Shown: in pieces, positions 34,392 to 45,631 of the stretch | Numbering within the stretch: the first letter of the stretch is position 1 | Layout: each line of letters opens with the position of its first letter | Assembly: GCF_001625195.1 (NCBI RefSeq) | Contig: NC_054390.1 | Location: forward strand, 5,243,222 to 5,307,221 | Origin: Drechmeria coniospora | Lineage: Eukaryota > Ascomycota > Sordariomycetes > Hypocreales > Ophiocordycipitaceae | Reading direction: 5' to 3' | Length of the DNA stretch: 64,000 nt | Position numbers and translations under genes: made by a program | Notes under the pieces: generated by a model | What the model saw: only the letters and a program-made list of their open reading frames with translations | What the model was told of the DNA's origin: nothing | The model's database searches: none

Positions 34392-35910
34392 GATGATGTC
34401 GGCGGCGGCACCCCGATCCAAGGTGGCTGTTGTCAAACGAGTACTGTAGAGGGAAAAATCGACACGACCTCTCCTCCGCCGACCTGGCTAACCCTTTTTT
34501 TTTTGTTTTCTACGAGGGAGAATAATTGTCTGTTGCTTGAGAAAACGTTCCTCGCGGCTGGCGGTGCTGCAGGGCAGGTACCCGCAACCGGATCCATGCC
34601 TGACCAAATCGCGCGACGCTTGGAACATGGGGGCGCCTTGTTGGGTACGGAGTACGTTAGTCCTAGCTCGCTAACTGGCTGCTCGTGAGCCTGGCTGTTG
34701 GTGAGATGGGCATGGTGGGTTGATGGCATGCCATCCTAGTATTCTCTACCGGATGGCATTGTGCGCAGAGGATCCATCGCACGTAGAAACGTGCATGTTT
34801 ATATTACTTGCAAGTACTCCGTGCAAGTAAGCTTTTGATGCTTGTATGGTGCATCACACCGGCAACCGGCATTGGACGGCTTGCCCCGGCATACGGTAAA
34901 CTGTTGTTGCGCTGCACCAGATGGTGGTGTGGGTTGCACCTACAGTACATCCATCACCTCTCGACAACAGTGTCAAGGCGGCAAGACTGCTGGACGTGCA
35001 CTGCACCTCGCACGCTCAAAAGGACAGGGAGTGCTCACAGAAGGGCCACACCTACGCTCCCGAGGAACTTGCCCGCCATGGCTGGAATCCAACCAAGCAC
35101 AGGCGGGAGGTTGTGACTGGCCTCATCGATCGTGCGAGGCTCACGACTCGAGACATTGTCACCAGACGTTGCGGTGATTGAAAAAAAGACAAGGTGGAAA
35201 CAAGGATGAAAGAAGGGAGGAAAAAGGCAAAAAGGCTTCGCATACCAACTGCCGCCGTGTTCACGCATTTGCCCGGTTGCCATGCCAGACTCGGCTTGTC
35301 GGCGGCATTTTCACGGCGCCGTACATGTAGATGCGTGTGGATGTGTGGATGTGTACTGTACGGCGAATATTGATGCGCGATCCGTAAGCTCGCGTCCCAG
35401 ACCTGTAACTGTAAGCATAGGCGTACGGCAACTGTAAGCGTAGGCGTGCTGTGTTATTAATAGTTGCTTGTTAGCCTAGGGATACTTGGACGTACTTTAC
35501 ATGTACCTAGTACGGTACTGTACTCCGTACGCTGTACAACTGATTACGAAGTACGGAGTAGTGCTGTAACACAGGACTCGTCGTGGTCCTGCCCATGTAC
35601 TTAAACGCCCCATCTTGCATCACGTGCACACCACCTCTGCTCTGGCTTACCAATGCGGGGCAATGGCTCGATTCGCAAACTTTCCAGTTGCTTCGTCCAG
35701 GTCATTAGCAAGCAGGCCAACACCGCCAGTCCGTTCAACATATATTTGTAAGTATATAACGCAGCTGTCTGTTATTCTTCACGCCAAGCGAAAAACAAAA
35801 TATTCTTGGCCACGCCAAAACCAAGCAGAGATAGAAAGGAAGAAAACGCTTCGACTAAATACAGCAACGATTCCCACGAGACAGAGATAGACACCAAGCT
35901 CGGCTTCAAA
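34392..35910. other. divergent promoter interval
   Basis: Lies between the ferric reductase (minus) and thioredoxin (plus) starts and so holds both promoters. It has GTACTCCGTAC motifs near 34810 and 35520 and a TATATTTG near 35740. An ATG at 35806 is in frame with thioredoxin, but the added 35 residues are unlike the family. No further gene seen. Confidence 0.45.
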
Positions 35911-36288
35911 ATGGTTCGCCAACTCACCTCGACCTCGGAGCTGGACGAGGTCTTTGCCAGCAACACATACGTCGTCGTTGATTTCTTCGCCGACTGGTGT
36001 CCTCCCTGCAAGGCCATCGCCCCTGTTTTCGAGCAGCTGAGCGGCAAGCATGCGCTGCAGGGACAGCTCGAGTTTGTCAAGGTCAACGTCGACCACGCCA
36101 AGGACGTGGCGGTCCGCTACCGAATCTCGGCGATGCCGACCTTTATGTTCTTCAAGAACGGAAAGCAAGTCGCCGTCAACTCGCAGGCCATGCTGCAAGG
36201 GGCCGACCCCCAAGCCTTGGGTGCCGCCGCCGAGAAGCTGGGTGGGCTGGCCAAGGCGAAAGCCGACGAGGCCGCATCGGCACAGTGA
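35911..36288 (+). CDS. thioredoxin with WCPPC active site
   Basis: A small disulfide reductase of 125 residues without introns. The start at 35911 (TTCAAAATGG) gives the usual thioredoxin N-terminus with the first beta strand directly after it. The fold signature is complete: VVVDFFADWCPPCKAIAP with cysteines at residues 30 and 33, the Asp before the active site, and the cis-proline in SAMPTFMFFKNG. The active site is CPPC, not the standard CGPC. The second residue between the cysteines affects redox potential in this family, so substrate choice could differ. A C-terminal Ala/Gly/Lys-rich tail of about 25 residues (GAAAEKLGGLAKAKADEAAS) is extra compared with short cytosolic thioredoxins. Probably cytosolic, as no targeting sequence is seen. 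Confidence 0.92.
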   Translation: MVRQLTSTSELDEVFASNTYVVVDFFADWCPPCKAIAPVFEQLSGKHALQGQLEFVKVNVDHAKDVAVRYRISAMPTFMFFKNGKQVAVNSQAMLQGADPQALGAAAEKLGGLAKAKADEAASAQ

Positions 36289-37059
36289 TTCGACCTGTCT
36301 AGCATTGTACCCACGACGCATGCATGAACGACTCTTGCCATCTATACTTTCGGACAACCCGAGCATGCTTTCCTGAGCGAGCGAGCGTCGAAAAGTGTGA
36401 AAAGTTGACAATCGAATATCCCTACGACGACGACGGCGGCGGCGGCGGCGCATGCCACCATCTCAGCTACAGGCAAATCGCTGCCCGCGAGCGGCACTGG
36501 CAAGCGCAGGCGACGAGGGCGTCGCCCAAGCTGGTGCCACCGACGAGGAGGAGCTGTCCCCCGTCTCTGGTACATTCACCTACACGTACTTCGTACATGC
36601 TTCCTGGTGCAGCCCTCGACCAAGCCGGCGGGATCAATGTACAGCCATTTGGTTTACTTGTCGCAATGTCTTACATAGCAAAACATTACTACTCCGTACT
36701 TGCGAGCACAATCGTGATGGCGTCCAAGTTCATCGTACCCACCCCTGCCAGTGACTGGGTCCCTACGGCTCGACGGGCCCGAGGTCCCAAACCTGGCGCG
36801 CGACGGCAGTCATTCCCACGTCGACTGCACACTGGTTCCATGCCAGCAGCGGCTACAGGGCATCGAGAGCCTGTAATGTGTTGTAAAATGTCCATCCTGA
36901 CTGCCAGACCAGCATCCCTCCCCCGCTACCCCCATTCCAGATCAAAACGCCTTGCGTGATTTACCGTCTCATTCATATCTATCTCCTAGTATCAAATAAT
37001 AGCCAACGCCTTTGCCGTCCATGGATATGCTCCGTCCCAAGTCTAGTTGCCCGTCATTT
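36289..37059. other. converging 3' regions, no gene
   Basis: Contains the 3' untranslated regions of thioredoxin and the methyltransferase, and a GGCGGCGGCGGCGG run near 36440. No protein family is recognisable. Confidence 0.45.
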
Positions 37060-38211
37060 CTATGCTTGCGCCCATCCGATTTTGTACAGTTTATATCCAA
37101 CCTCGTCCCCTCGTCCCGCTTTGTGCTTGTCTACCTTTTCGACCGACATCAACGTCAGGATGCGGCCATCTCGCCCGATGGACTCTCCATCGTCTGCAAA
37201 CGAGGCCTCGACCGAGTCGCTGATCTGCTCAAACTTGCCGTTCGGCCGCACCGACACCATGAGCCAGAAGATGCCATCCGGCGCCAGCATCCGGCCGGCG
37301 CAGTCGCGCAACCACAGCGCATGCTCGGGAGCGTAGGCCACGTCGGCGGCGAAGATGAAGTCGGCCGCCTTGTCGAGGGGCCGTTTGTGCGTCGGCGCAG
37401 ACCAGTCGAGGTGGCATGCCTCCGAAGGTGCCGTATTCATCCCTTTGGCCGCATGCGATCCGATGTTGCGCTCAAGATTCTGCAGCACCGCCGGGTGATA
37501 GTCTGTCGCCACCAGCCGATGGGATGGCCAAGCGTCCGTCATCAAGGGCAGCAAGCGGGCCAGAACCAGCGTGACCAAGCCGGTGCCTGCTCCAAACTCG
37601 ACGATCCGTCTAGGCGAGTCGAGCGTCTCCTTCTCCAAGCCGAAGCGGCCGGGTGCATGGCAGAGCAGTTCCGACATGGCAACGGACGCTCCCCAGGTTT
37701 GCATCCCCACGTCGGTATGGTCCTGCGTCGTCTGCATCGGCGTGTCCAGAAGCTCGGCCGTCACCTTGATGCCGGCATCCCCGAAGACGTCAAAAACGAA
37801 CTCGCGCGTCATGCCGAGGTCCTCCTCTCGATCCGCATGTCCACCCTTGGTGCCGGTCAGATGAGAGAGGATGAAGCATGCATCTTCGACAAGCTGGTCC
37901 CGAAGTTCTTCGTCGATGGCGAGCTCATCCGCTCTGCCTATGAAGCCGGTCAACCAGCGCACGGCCGCATCCCGCTCCACAGGGTCGTCGCGCAGCGTCC
38001 GGTCACCGTCTTGGCCGCCAATCTCGTCCTCGGTAACGTATCCGGAGTCGGTTTGCGCCACAGCGTCGTGCGCCGTCCGCAGGTGAAAGTCGGAGGCTGC
38101 CGGTAGAGGGCAAAACTCTCTGTGAAGGCTTCGCAAGGCACTGGCTATCTGCGACCCCGTCGCCGTTCGGCAGGGCGGCAAGCTCATCAGTAGGGAGACT
38201 GTCCGTCCCAT
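37060..38211 (-). CDS. class I methyltransferase (Methyltransf_16 type)
   Basis: A putative protein-lysine methyltransferase of 383 residues without introns. It belongs to the seven-beta-strand Methyltransf_16 family and uses S-adenosylmethionine. Motif I reads IVEFGAGTGLVTLVLA near residue 210. The acidic residue after strand 2 is in VATDYHPAVLQNLERN. The post-I/motif II region reads FIFAADVAYAPEHALWL. The segment GMQTWGASVAMSELL upstream of motif I is also typical. The N-terminal 150 residues are specific to fungal members. A second Met at residue 9 (MSLPP) is an alternative start. The target is unknown; relatives modify translation factors or chaperones. Presumably cytosolic or nuclear. 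It ends YKLYKIGWAQA. Confidence 0.85.
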   Translation of the reverse strand: MGRTVSLLMSLPPCRTATGSQIASALRSLHREFCPLPAASDFHLRTAHDAVAQTDSGYVTEDEIGGQDGDRTLRDDPVERDAAVRWLTGFIGRADELAIDEELRDQLVEDACFILSHLTGTKGGHADREEDLGMTREFVFDVFGDAGIKVTAELLDTPMQTTQDHTDVGMQTWGASVAMSELLCHAPGRFGLEKETLDSPRRIVEFGAGTGLVTLVLARLLPLMTDAWPSHRLVATDYHPAVLQNLERNIGSHAAKGMNTAPSEACHLDWSAPTHKRPLDKAADFIFAADVAYAPEHALWLRDCAGRMLAPDGIFWLMVSVRPNGKFEQISDSVEASFADDGESIGRDGRILTLMSVEKVDKHKAGRGDEVGYKLYKIGWAQA

Positions 38212-39202
38212 CTCGAGTGTGCCACCAGACGGCCTTGCCGTGGGAAGGGTGTCGCGGCGTCAACCGATTTATTTCTACTCTGGACTGTACTCGGTAGATG
38301 GACGACCATGTTCCGCCGCCAACCCCAGAAAATTTATTCGCGACCCGCCACGTGGGTCTGGGGACGTAGGGATTACACTTAATATGCCGTCGTTTGGGGC
38401 CCTTGATTTTTGACGCTATCGTGCGGGTTCGACGAGTCAGGCTTTGCTAGTCTAACAAGCGGCCGTTTGAGGAGGTTGTAGACAACACCGGTTGCCCAAA
38501 AGGCGGTGCATCAAGTCATGGTCACTAAAAGGGCGGGAAGCGAATTTTCTCTTTTATTTCTCCCCATTGTGAGCCACTTCTCGGCAGCCAAGTTGGTGGT
38601 TCGACGTTGAACATGCATCATGTGCACAAGTGTCAAGGCTCGACGTGCAGGACGCGATGATAGCGCCGACTTCCTAGGCTCGAATCCAGTCCCGTCAAGT
38701 CAACATTCCGTGGCATGCGAGAAGAGCATACGAAAAAGAAGAAGCTTTCAACGCCATCGTCCCTAGTCATTGGTGACGAGAACTCGGGTCATCCGAGACC
38801 GACCCCCCCCCCCCCCGCCGGACATGCCCTCCGTTTTGGGCATCCGAGGAACAGCAACCTGCGCACCATGCGACCCCACCGACATGTGTCGTAGTTCATC
38901 CCTCCCCCAACTTGACAGCAAGCTCCGACATCATGGGCCATCATTTTCTTCCTACTTTTCCCACCTCAAGCCGATCAGCCAGTCTTTTTCGTTGAGCGGG
39001 CAAGTCAAGTTGATCGTATTGATGTCTAGAGGGCTTGACCTGACGAAACTCTCGAGGCAGGAGCAAACGCGGTTTCGTTTGCGCGAGAAAAGGCCTTTGA
39101 ATCCTCGTCAAACATTCTGTCTTGAAATGCAGTCCTCCTGGCGGCAAAAATGGGACAGCTCCGCTGAACGTGCGTTCGGGACCGGCACTGATGGACGCTG
39201 CA
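38212..39202. other. intergenic, promoter of the methyltransferase gene
   Basis: No gene called. A run of 15 C lies near 38805. A minus-strand frame at 38941-39147 (68 codons, basic) could be a last exon of the RS-rich gene at 39203, but the splice frame does not fit cleanly. Confidence 0.4.
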
Positions 39203-39766
39203 TTAGATTTTCTCCCGACAACAATGATCCTGCATACTCACGGTCCAGCACCTTCGGACTCTTGGAATGCCCCAAAAGTCGCCGATTCTTAGATTGTCGA
39301 CTCGTATGAATAGGCGAGGGCCGCCGGACCGTGCGTGCGAACGGAAAATCAACTGGTGCACCATCTCGATTTCATCTCGGTAGCTGGTTGGACTGAGCCG
39401 ACGTCGTGGTGGGAGTATTGGTTGGAAAACCATTCCGAATGCATCCGAGTACCATCTCCGCCGCTGCCACCCGCGTCCAAGTAATGAGAGGCATCGGCCG
39501 TCCATGTCGTGTTGATCGTATATGCGGTCTCGCCGCACCTGCCTGGGCGCCGAAACACTTCGCTCGCGGTACACATTGCGTCGATGTGAAATGTCATATC
39601 CCCGCGCCCCCCTGGCTGAGGAAATGCTTCGCTCGCGATATGTGTTGCGTCGATGAGAAAATTCATGTCCCCGCGGCCTCCTGGGCGGAGAGAAGCTTCG
39701 TTCATGATTCCTGTCGTACGGGTCAGAAATAGTACGCTCGCGTCCAGGCGGAGTGAAGCTGGCCAT
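39203..39766 (-). CDS. Arg/Ser-rich internal-repeat protein, unknown function
   Basis: I do not recognise a family. From the ATG at 39766 the frame gives 187 residues, preceded by a pyrimidine-rich leader typical of fungal genes. The N-terminal half is built of three to four imperfect repeats of about 25 residues around HRRNTYRERSISS and HRRNVYRERSVSA, plus DRNHERSFSPPRRPRG. This is an Arg-Glu-Arg-Ser pattern reminiscent of RS-type RNA-binding proteins or other phosphorylated disordered regions. The C-terminal half has no repeat. The DNA repeats are visible too, at a spacing of about 75 bp. A GTGAGT near 39248 could be a splice donor giving a different C-terminus. Confidence is moderate because there is no homology support. 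Confidence 0.5.
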   Translation of the reverse strand: MASFTPPGRERTISDPYDRNHERSFSPPRRPRGHEFSHRRNTYRERSISSARGARGYDISHRRNVYRERSVSAPRQVRRDRIYDQHDMDGRCLSLLGRGWQRRRWYSDAFGMVFQPILPPRRRLSPTSYRDEIEMVHQLIFRSHARSGGPRLFIRVDNLRIGDFWGIPRVRRCWTVSMQDHCCREKI

Positions 39767-41425
39767 GATCAAGAGTGGATGAATGGTCCTTGATGAACTC
39801 GCCTCGTAAAGGGAGAGGAGGGGTGAGTCAAGGAGAGATGGATAGTAGCAGCAGGTGGATGGGGGCCGGGCTTGCGTCGAGAGTGTCGTGCATCTCTCAT
39901 CACCGACTTGATCTGTCAAGGTCCAAGGTTTCATGCAAAGGAAGGAACTACCCTGTGCGCTACGGGAAGGTGAAAACTCTGACCGAAACCCCCAAAAATG
40001 GCAGTCGCACAATAGCATTGTGACTTGCTGTTGCCGAAAATACCTTGTATTTGGGCCAATGGGCTTCGTTCCTACGCATCGCCATGTGGCGTTGCCAGTC
40101 GTCACCTGACCCCGTGAGCCGTACCAGTCGCTCTGCTGCGGCGATGCAGTCATCATCAATTGAAATTGCCTGTACGAGAACGAATAAACGCAGTGAAGAT
40201 TACCACGGGCGAGAATACCGAATTCCCACAACTTGGAGTTGGTCCGGGAACCCAGGTTCCCGCGTGGATGGCCGACAGCTCGAGCAGTTTATTGCCGGCA
40301 CGCCTTGACGCAACACGTCACCATCGTCACCATAAACACACGCATCGGCAACCAGGCACTCATTTCTAGCAAACTGTTCAAATGACGTCAAAAACGGCAG
40401 TACATTTGCACGATAGATAGGCACCAGCTGGCATGAGCATGGTGTTGTTCGTCTTCCGACAGCCGGGCGATTACCGACGCTGCCCAGAGTCGTCGTCAAC
40501 GTGGCGCTAGCCGTTGACTAGTGCTTGAGCTAAGCCGTAAGCAGTATCACCACTAGCTCAGGCTCGCCACTCGGCAATAATATGGCAATAATATGAATGG
40601 CATTATAGTTGCAGGTACCAGGTACTGGTAGCTTGCGCGCCGCCGCAACAATTAGTGGCCTGCACGGTGCATCAATCGATCATCGGTGCAATGTGATACA
40701 TGAACACAAATGCCTGCACATGTCTGTGGATGAGATAGTATAGGAGATATCAAACAAGAAGCATCACGCATGCACACTCTTTGACCGGCCATCATGACAT
40801 GGAGCTGTACATGGAGTTCACAGTTCGACACTAATGGGCAGTGCACCCCCAATGCTGCTCGAGATCCTACCGTGGCGGCATGGCGTGGGTGGAAGAAAGC
40901 CAGGCCATCGACGGCGCTCACCGGAAGGGCGGCGAGACGAATAAGATGATCAAGTGATCATTCTTTGATGAGCCAAGACGAATGGCGTGAAGGCTTCGTT
41001 CGTCCTTTGACCGTCCAGCCGTGGAGCCGGTGCAGCAACACGCGAAGCTGCCGGCTTCGGGGCTCGTTCGAGAGCATCGCCCACCAAGGTACCGCCATGG
41101 TCTTGAGCACGGATTCTTCCATGGCGGCACAAGCATTGATATCAAAGCAATTCGCATGCCGGTCGAGCAAGAGTCAGTCGTTGGCCGCCATGCCAGCCTG
41201 ACTCTCCGTCGTCATCCTAGACCTAGTTCGTACATATACATCTTCGTATACCAGCAAGTCACAGCCACACCTCAGCGGGCCCTCCCACCCCCCACAGGCT
41301 TCGCCGAGAAGACATGCTCCTTCTCGTATTGGTACATTCGGCATCTCGCTTCAGCACCACGTCCATTTGCTGCACTCTACTCGTTCTTGATGTCGACAAG
41401 GTCCCGATAGCCTATCCCGCCCAGC
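39767..41425. other. intergenic, no gene seen
   Basis: Divergent promoter space between the RS-rich gene (minus) and the Zn2Cys6 factor (plus). Open frames here are short and without resemblance. The last 150 bp carry a pyrimidine-rich leader. Confidence 0.45.
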
Positions 41426-43963
41426 ATGTCGTCGGCCAAAGCGACAAAGAAGAGCGCCTTCTCGTGCGAGCCGTGCCGACGGCGCAAAGTACGTCACCGC
41501 CCCTGTCCCCTACTCCGTTGTCCTTTTCCTTTTCCCTTTTCCCTTTTCTCAAGGCCTTTTTCCTCTGCCCTTCTCCTTTGTGCTTCTTTCCACCACGTCC
41601 CTCCCCTCTCTGTCCCCCCCCCCGTTCTCCCTCGGCCATGCTCACTTTCCACCTTGCCCCTAGGTCAAATGCGGAGGCGAACAGCCTGCCTGCAACCGCT
41701 GCGTCGCAAGAGAGGACGATTGCCTCTACAAGCTGCAAGCAGGCCTCCCGTTCCCCGACGAAGCGGTCGTTGACCGATGGGTGGCAGGAATCCGACCTTG
41801 TCGTACACGCAGAGCCTCGAGAAGCGAATCAGCGAGCTCGAAAGTGAACTCGCCAAGTTCACCTCGGCCTCGACCTCGTCGCACTCGAGCCCTCCCCTGA
41901 ACACCGTCCCTGACGGTCCACCGCACGCTCGGCCCGCCGACGAACGCCTCCTCGTCCCGAGCTTCCGCGGCTTCAAGATCGACGACAGGGGCACCATCAC
42001 CTACCACGGCACCACGAGCTTCTTCAGTCTCCCCAGCGAGCAGGCGTCCGCGACCGCTCCCGATTGCCTCGCGCCCGTCGATAGCGATTTCGACAGGAGA
42101 GAGCGCTTGGTCAACAACGCCTGGCAGCAACGCGCGTTGGAAAACTTGTCCAACATCCCCGTGCGTTTCCTCACCCGTGCCACGATGCATCCTCCTCGCT
42201 CGCCAAGGCATGTTGCTGAACGGACAGGAACCGTTTCAATACCTCCTCAACGTGCACTGGACCTACATCAATCCCATGTTCTCCTTCGTCTACAGACCGG
42301 CGTTTACGAGTGAGAAGGCCCACCCGGCCGTCGCTCGCCACGGTCGACTGATGCGGTGCAGGAGACATGCAGTCGCTCGGGCCGTACTACTCGCACACGC
42401 TCCTCAACGCCATCATCTCGCATTCCATCCGATGGGGTCAGGGTGATCAGTCGATCAAGAGACTGCTGGACGAGTCGTACGACGCAGGCGCCATCTTCGG
42501 CAAGCACGCCCGAAACATGGTCTTTGACGAGCTCAGCCGGGGCGTCTGCGGCATCCCGACGATACAGACCTTGCTTCTCCTGAGCGCCCAGGAGAGCAGC
42601 CTCGGAAACTCGACGCAGGCGTGGACGTACAGCGGAATCGCCTTTCGCCTCATCGATCACCTGGGCATATGCGTCGACGCGCAGCGGTACTCGACCTCCC
42701 TCACGCTCGCCGACGAGGACCTCGAGATTCGACGGCGCCTCTTCTGGAGCTGCTACTTTTGGGATAAGCTCATCAGCCTGTACCTCGGTCGGCCTCCGTC
42801 GGTGCGCCAGTCGACCGTCTCCCCTCCGCAGATCATGTGTAGGAAACCGCCCTCGGGCCACTTGTCGAATCGGTGCTGACCATGGCAGTCGATGACTCGG
42901 CCGAGGAAGAAATATGGATTCCCTTCGGCCCGCAGCAGTCCGGCCTTGGCTGGAAGTACCCTCCGACCAAGGCCCATTCCGCAACGTGCTTCATGAGCGC
43001 CTGTCGGCTGTCGGTCATCTTCAACGAGATACTCGTCCACATGTACGACCCCCTCTCCCAAAACACCGACGGCGAAGTCATGGACTGTCTTCGGACGCAA
43101 GAGCCGGCCTTGAAGGAGTGGTGGGCCCAGCTTCCGCCGCACCTCAAGATAAACCCTCGCTCCCTGCCGCCGTTGGCCCCTCCGTCGCACATCGTGACGC
43201 TGAAGTGAGCCACCCCCTCGCCGAGCATGACGGATGAATGCCTTTTTGACGGATGAAGCAGCTGCCTGTACCACACCTTCAAGATCCTTCTCTACCGGCC
43301 GATCCTCACCAGACGAGTGAAGCGCGAGCTCGGCGGAAGCTATTCCGCTGAGGAGTGCCTCGTCGAGTGCGTGCGCTCGGCGACGGCCATCATCACCATC
43401 TTCGACCTGTTCTGCCGGACCTTTACCATCAACTACTGCATACTCTCCCTCGCCTACGGCGTCTACATCTCGGCCTCCATTTTTCTCCTGCAGGTGCAGG
43501 CGAGCTCGGAGAGCAGCAACGCGAGGATGAAGCTCGGCTACTGCATCCAAGTCCTGCATCAGGTCAAGGTCATGTCTCCAGGTACTCGGTCGAGGAGACG
43601 CCCCGAGTCCGCGCCGAGTCGCTTGCGTGCTGACGACGTTGCCCAGTCATCAACAACGCCTTGGTTCTCATCAACAAAGAGCTGGTATCGGTTGGGATAT
43701 GCCTGGACATGGGGCCGCCGGACCAAGCGCAGCCGCAGCAGTCGACGGAGCAGATGGGAGCGCCCGGTTCAATGTATCACGGCCCAGCCGACGGCCAGAT
43801 GCCATCTCCCGCTCACCCCATACTGCAGCCTACAATCCATAGTTTCGGCCCAGAGTCGATGGCGATACATGCCGGCATCTTCGAGGCCATGTCAACCCTG
43901 GAGCCTCTGAGCGTGAGGGTTGGAGCAATTCACGGCTCGGAACATGATGCAAATCTTGTCTAG
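41426..43963 (+). CDS. Zn2Cys6 transcription factor with fungal_trans domain
   Basis: A sequence-specific DNA-binding regulator of 672 residues. Eight exons: 41426-41488, 41664-41734, 41788-42160, 42228-42309, 42362-42838, 42889-43204, 43262-43581 and 43647-43963. All join in one frame. Intron 2 uses a GC donor (GCAAGC); the others are GT-AG. The zinc cluster is complete once intron 1 is removed: cysteines at residues 14, 17, 24, 31, 34 and 41, spacing C-x2-C-x6-C-x6-C-x2-C-x6-C. A short coiled-coil dimer segment follows (SLEKRISELESELAKF). The fungal_trans middle homology region starts near residue 200 (LLNVHWTYINPMFSF) and includes RRRLFWSCYFWDKLISLYLGRPP and LNCLYHTFKILLYRPIL. The tail is Gln/Pro-rich. 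The target genes are unknown. The sugar transporter gene lies 1.7 kb downstream in the same direction and is a candidate target. Confidence 0.9.
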
Positions 43964-45631
43964 CGGCACCGGACCGCCGTCATGCTTCCGCCGATGCCCA
44001 TGCAAGCGCGCCGGGTCGAGACTCCTCCTCGGCCGTACGGCGGCCTCCCAGACGACAAGCCCACGCGTGGGGATCCACGTGCCCACGGCTCCCGCGTAGC
44101 AGCAAGCGTGCGTTTGGCACTTCCGGGTGCCGAACCGACTCTCGAGTGCGAGTGGAGCTCGAGATGGCCGATCCGGCCCGTGGCGAAAGACAGATGGTGC
44201 CCCGCCGCCAGGCACACCTGCCGGGACCGGGGGATGAGCAGGTTCGCGTGGACGCTACGGTTCGTGCGAGAGCCTCAAGGTGACTCTTGGTCATGCTGCA
44301 GCGGGACCGACGCCGGGCCCTCCTGCGGGGCATAAGAGACGGACGCAAGATGGCAACGGTGCCTGTGCCGGAGGAATAGTATGATCATTTGAAATATATA
44401 CGTTGCTTGCTGGGATATGCGGCTTGGCCAAGTATGCCAGAGGGTGACGCCTCTGGTGAAGGGTTTGGCTCACAGTGCGACGGTTTGGCAGGCTTCACGT
44501 ATGAATATCAACGCGCATGTGCAGACTCGGCAGTACCGGCACGAATACACGTGGTACACGCAACAGTGGCCGAGATGATGCACACGGTGCAAGATTGCTC
44601 CGTTCAACATGGCAGTGACAGAGACATGGGCGGAACTTGGCCGATGGAGTGACACTTCTTCGCACCTTTGCACGAGCGATTACCTGCAAGTGAGGCGATG
44701 ACACGCACGCAAAGGCGATGACCTGAATTTCGGAACAATAAATTCGGTTAGATTCCGCGGCTTTTCGAACGGTGGTCGAGCGAGGAGGTGGGTTGACCGG
44801 TGTCCGTCCAGTTCTTGAGATGCCAGTGCCCCATGTTTTGTCATGCATTATGCACATACAGTACGCGCACGGCAGAGCCTCTAGGTTCACCATGCCACGC
44901 GAACTGCTGCCATACTTTCTCTCCCGTTTTCTTTGTTTCCGTGTCTGGTCATGGACTCGTCCGGAATATGTCGACACTCGGGAAAGGGAACCGAAGTGGC
45001 CAGGGCATCACTGAGCCGTTCGGTCATCCATTGATGCCAAGCGACGAGGCGAGTATAATGCGTTACTTGAATATTCATGATACCTGCAAAGTACTCCGTA
45101 CTGTTAAAAGTATTCAAAGTACTTGTCCAAAGGTACTTTATTAATCTATACATGGCACGCGACAGATTATGTACTTGTACATGAGGTAGGCACGATCAAC
45201 CATGTCGATTCCACTAGGCAGGCACAATCAACCATGTCGATTCCTCTGGGCAGGCACAATCAACCATGTCGATTCCTGTGGGCAGGCACGACCAACCGAG
45301 GCAGATTATGCGCATGAGGCAGGTACCATCAACCGTCACAGTAAGCATTGCTTAATGTATTGAGTACAGAGTACAGCCTGCGAGGTACCTGGTCTCGTGT
45401 CTTGAGCGTCCACCTCGAGCCTCCCAGACTGCTCATGGCTGCTTGTGGGGCCGGACAGGGAGAGGAGACGGTCATCTCTCGATGCTTCCAGACCAAGTTT
45501 GCCATTGCACCCACCGGAGCCAACAGCTGCGAAAATCAGGCCCTGACGGTCATGAACGACCAGCGAGACAGCTCCATCGACGTCGTCCTGCGACGTTGAC
45601 GGTCCCATCGCCCTGTTGCCAAGTCGTCGTC
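43964..45631. other. intergenic with a small tandem repeat
   Basis: No gene seen. A GTACTCCGTAC motif lies near 45091 and a 32-bp tandem repeat at 45187-45300. The in-frame extension upstream of the transporter start (from 45443) is not transporter-like. Confidence 0.45.
45187..45300. repeat. 32-bp tandem repeat, 3.5 copies
   Basis: The unit is GCAGGCACAATCAACCATGT followed by CGATTCCTCTGG, with a partial fourth copy. It lies about 330 bp upstream of the transporter ATG, so it could sit in its promoter. Confidence 0.85.

Noticed and set aside
38630..38700. possible tRNA (GGCTCGAATCC)
   Set aside because: Stems do not pair and the A box is absent.
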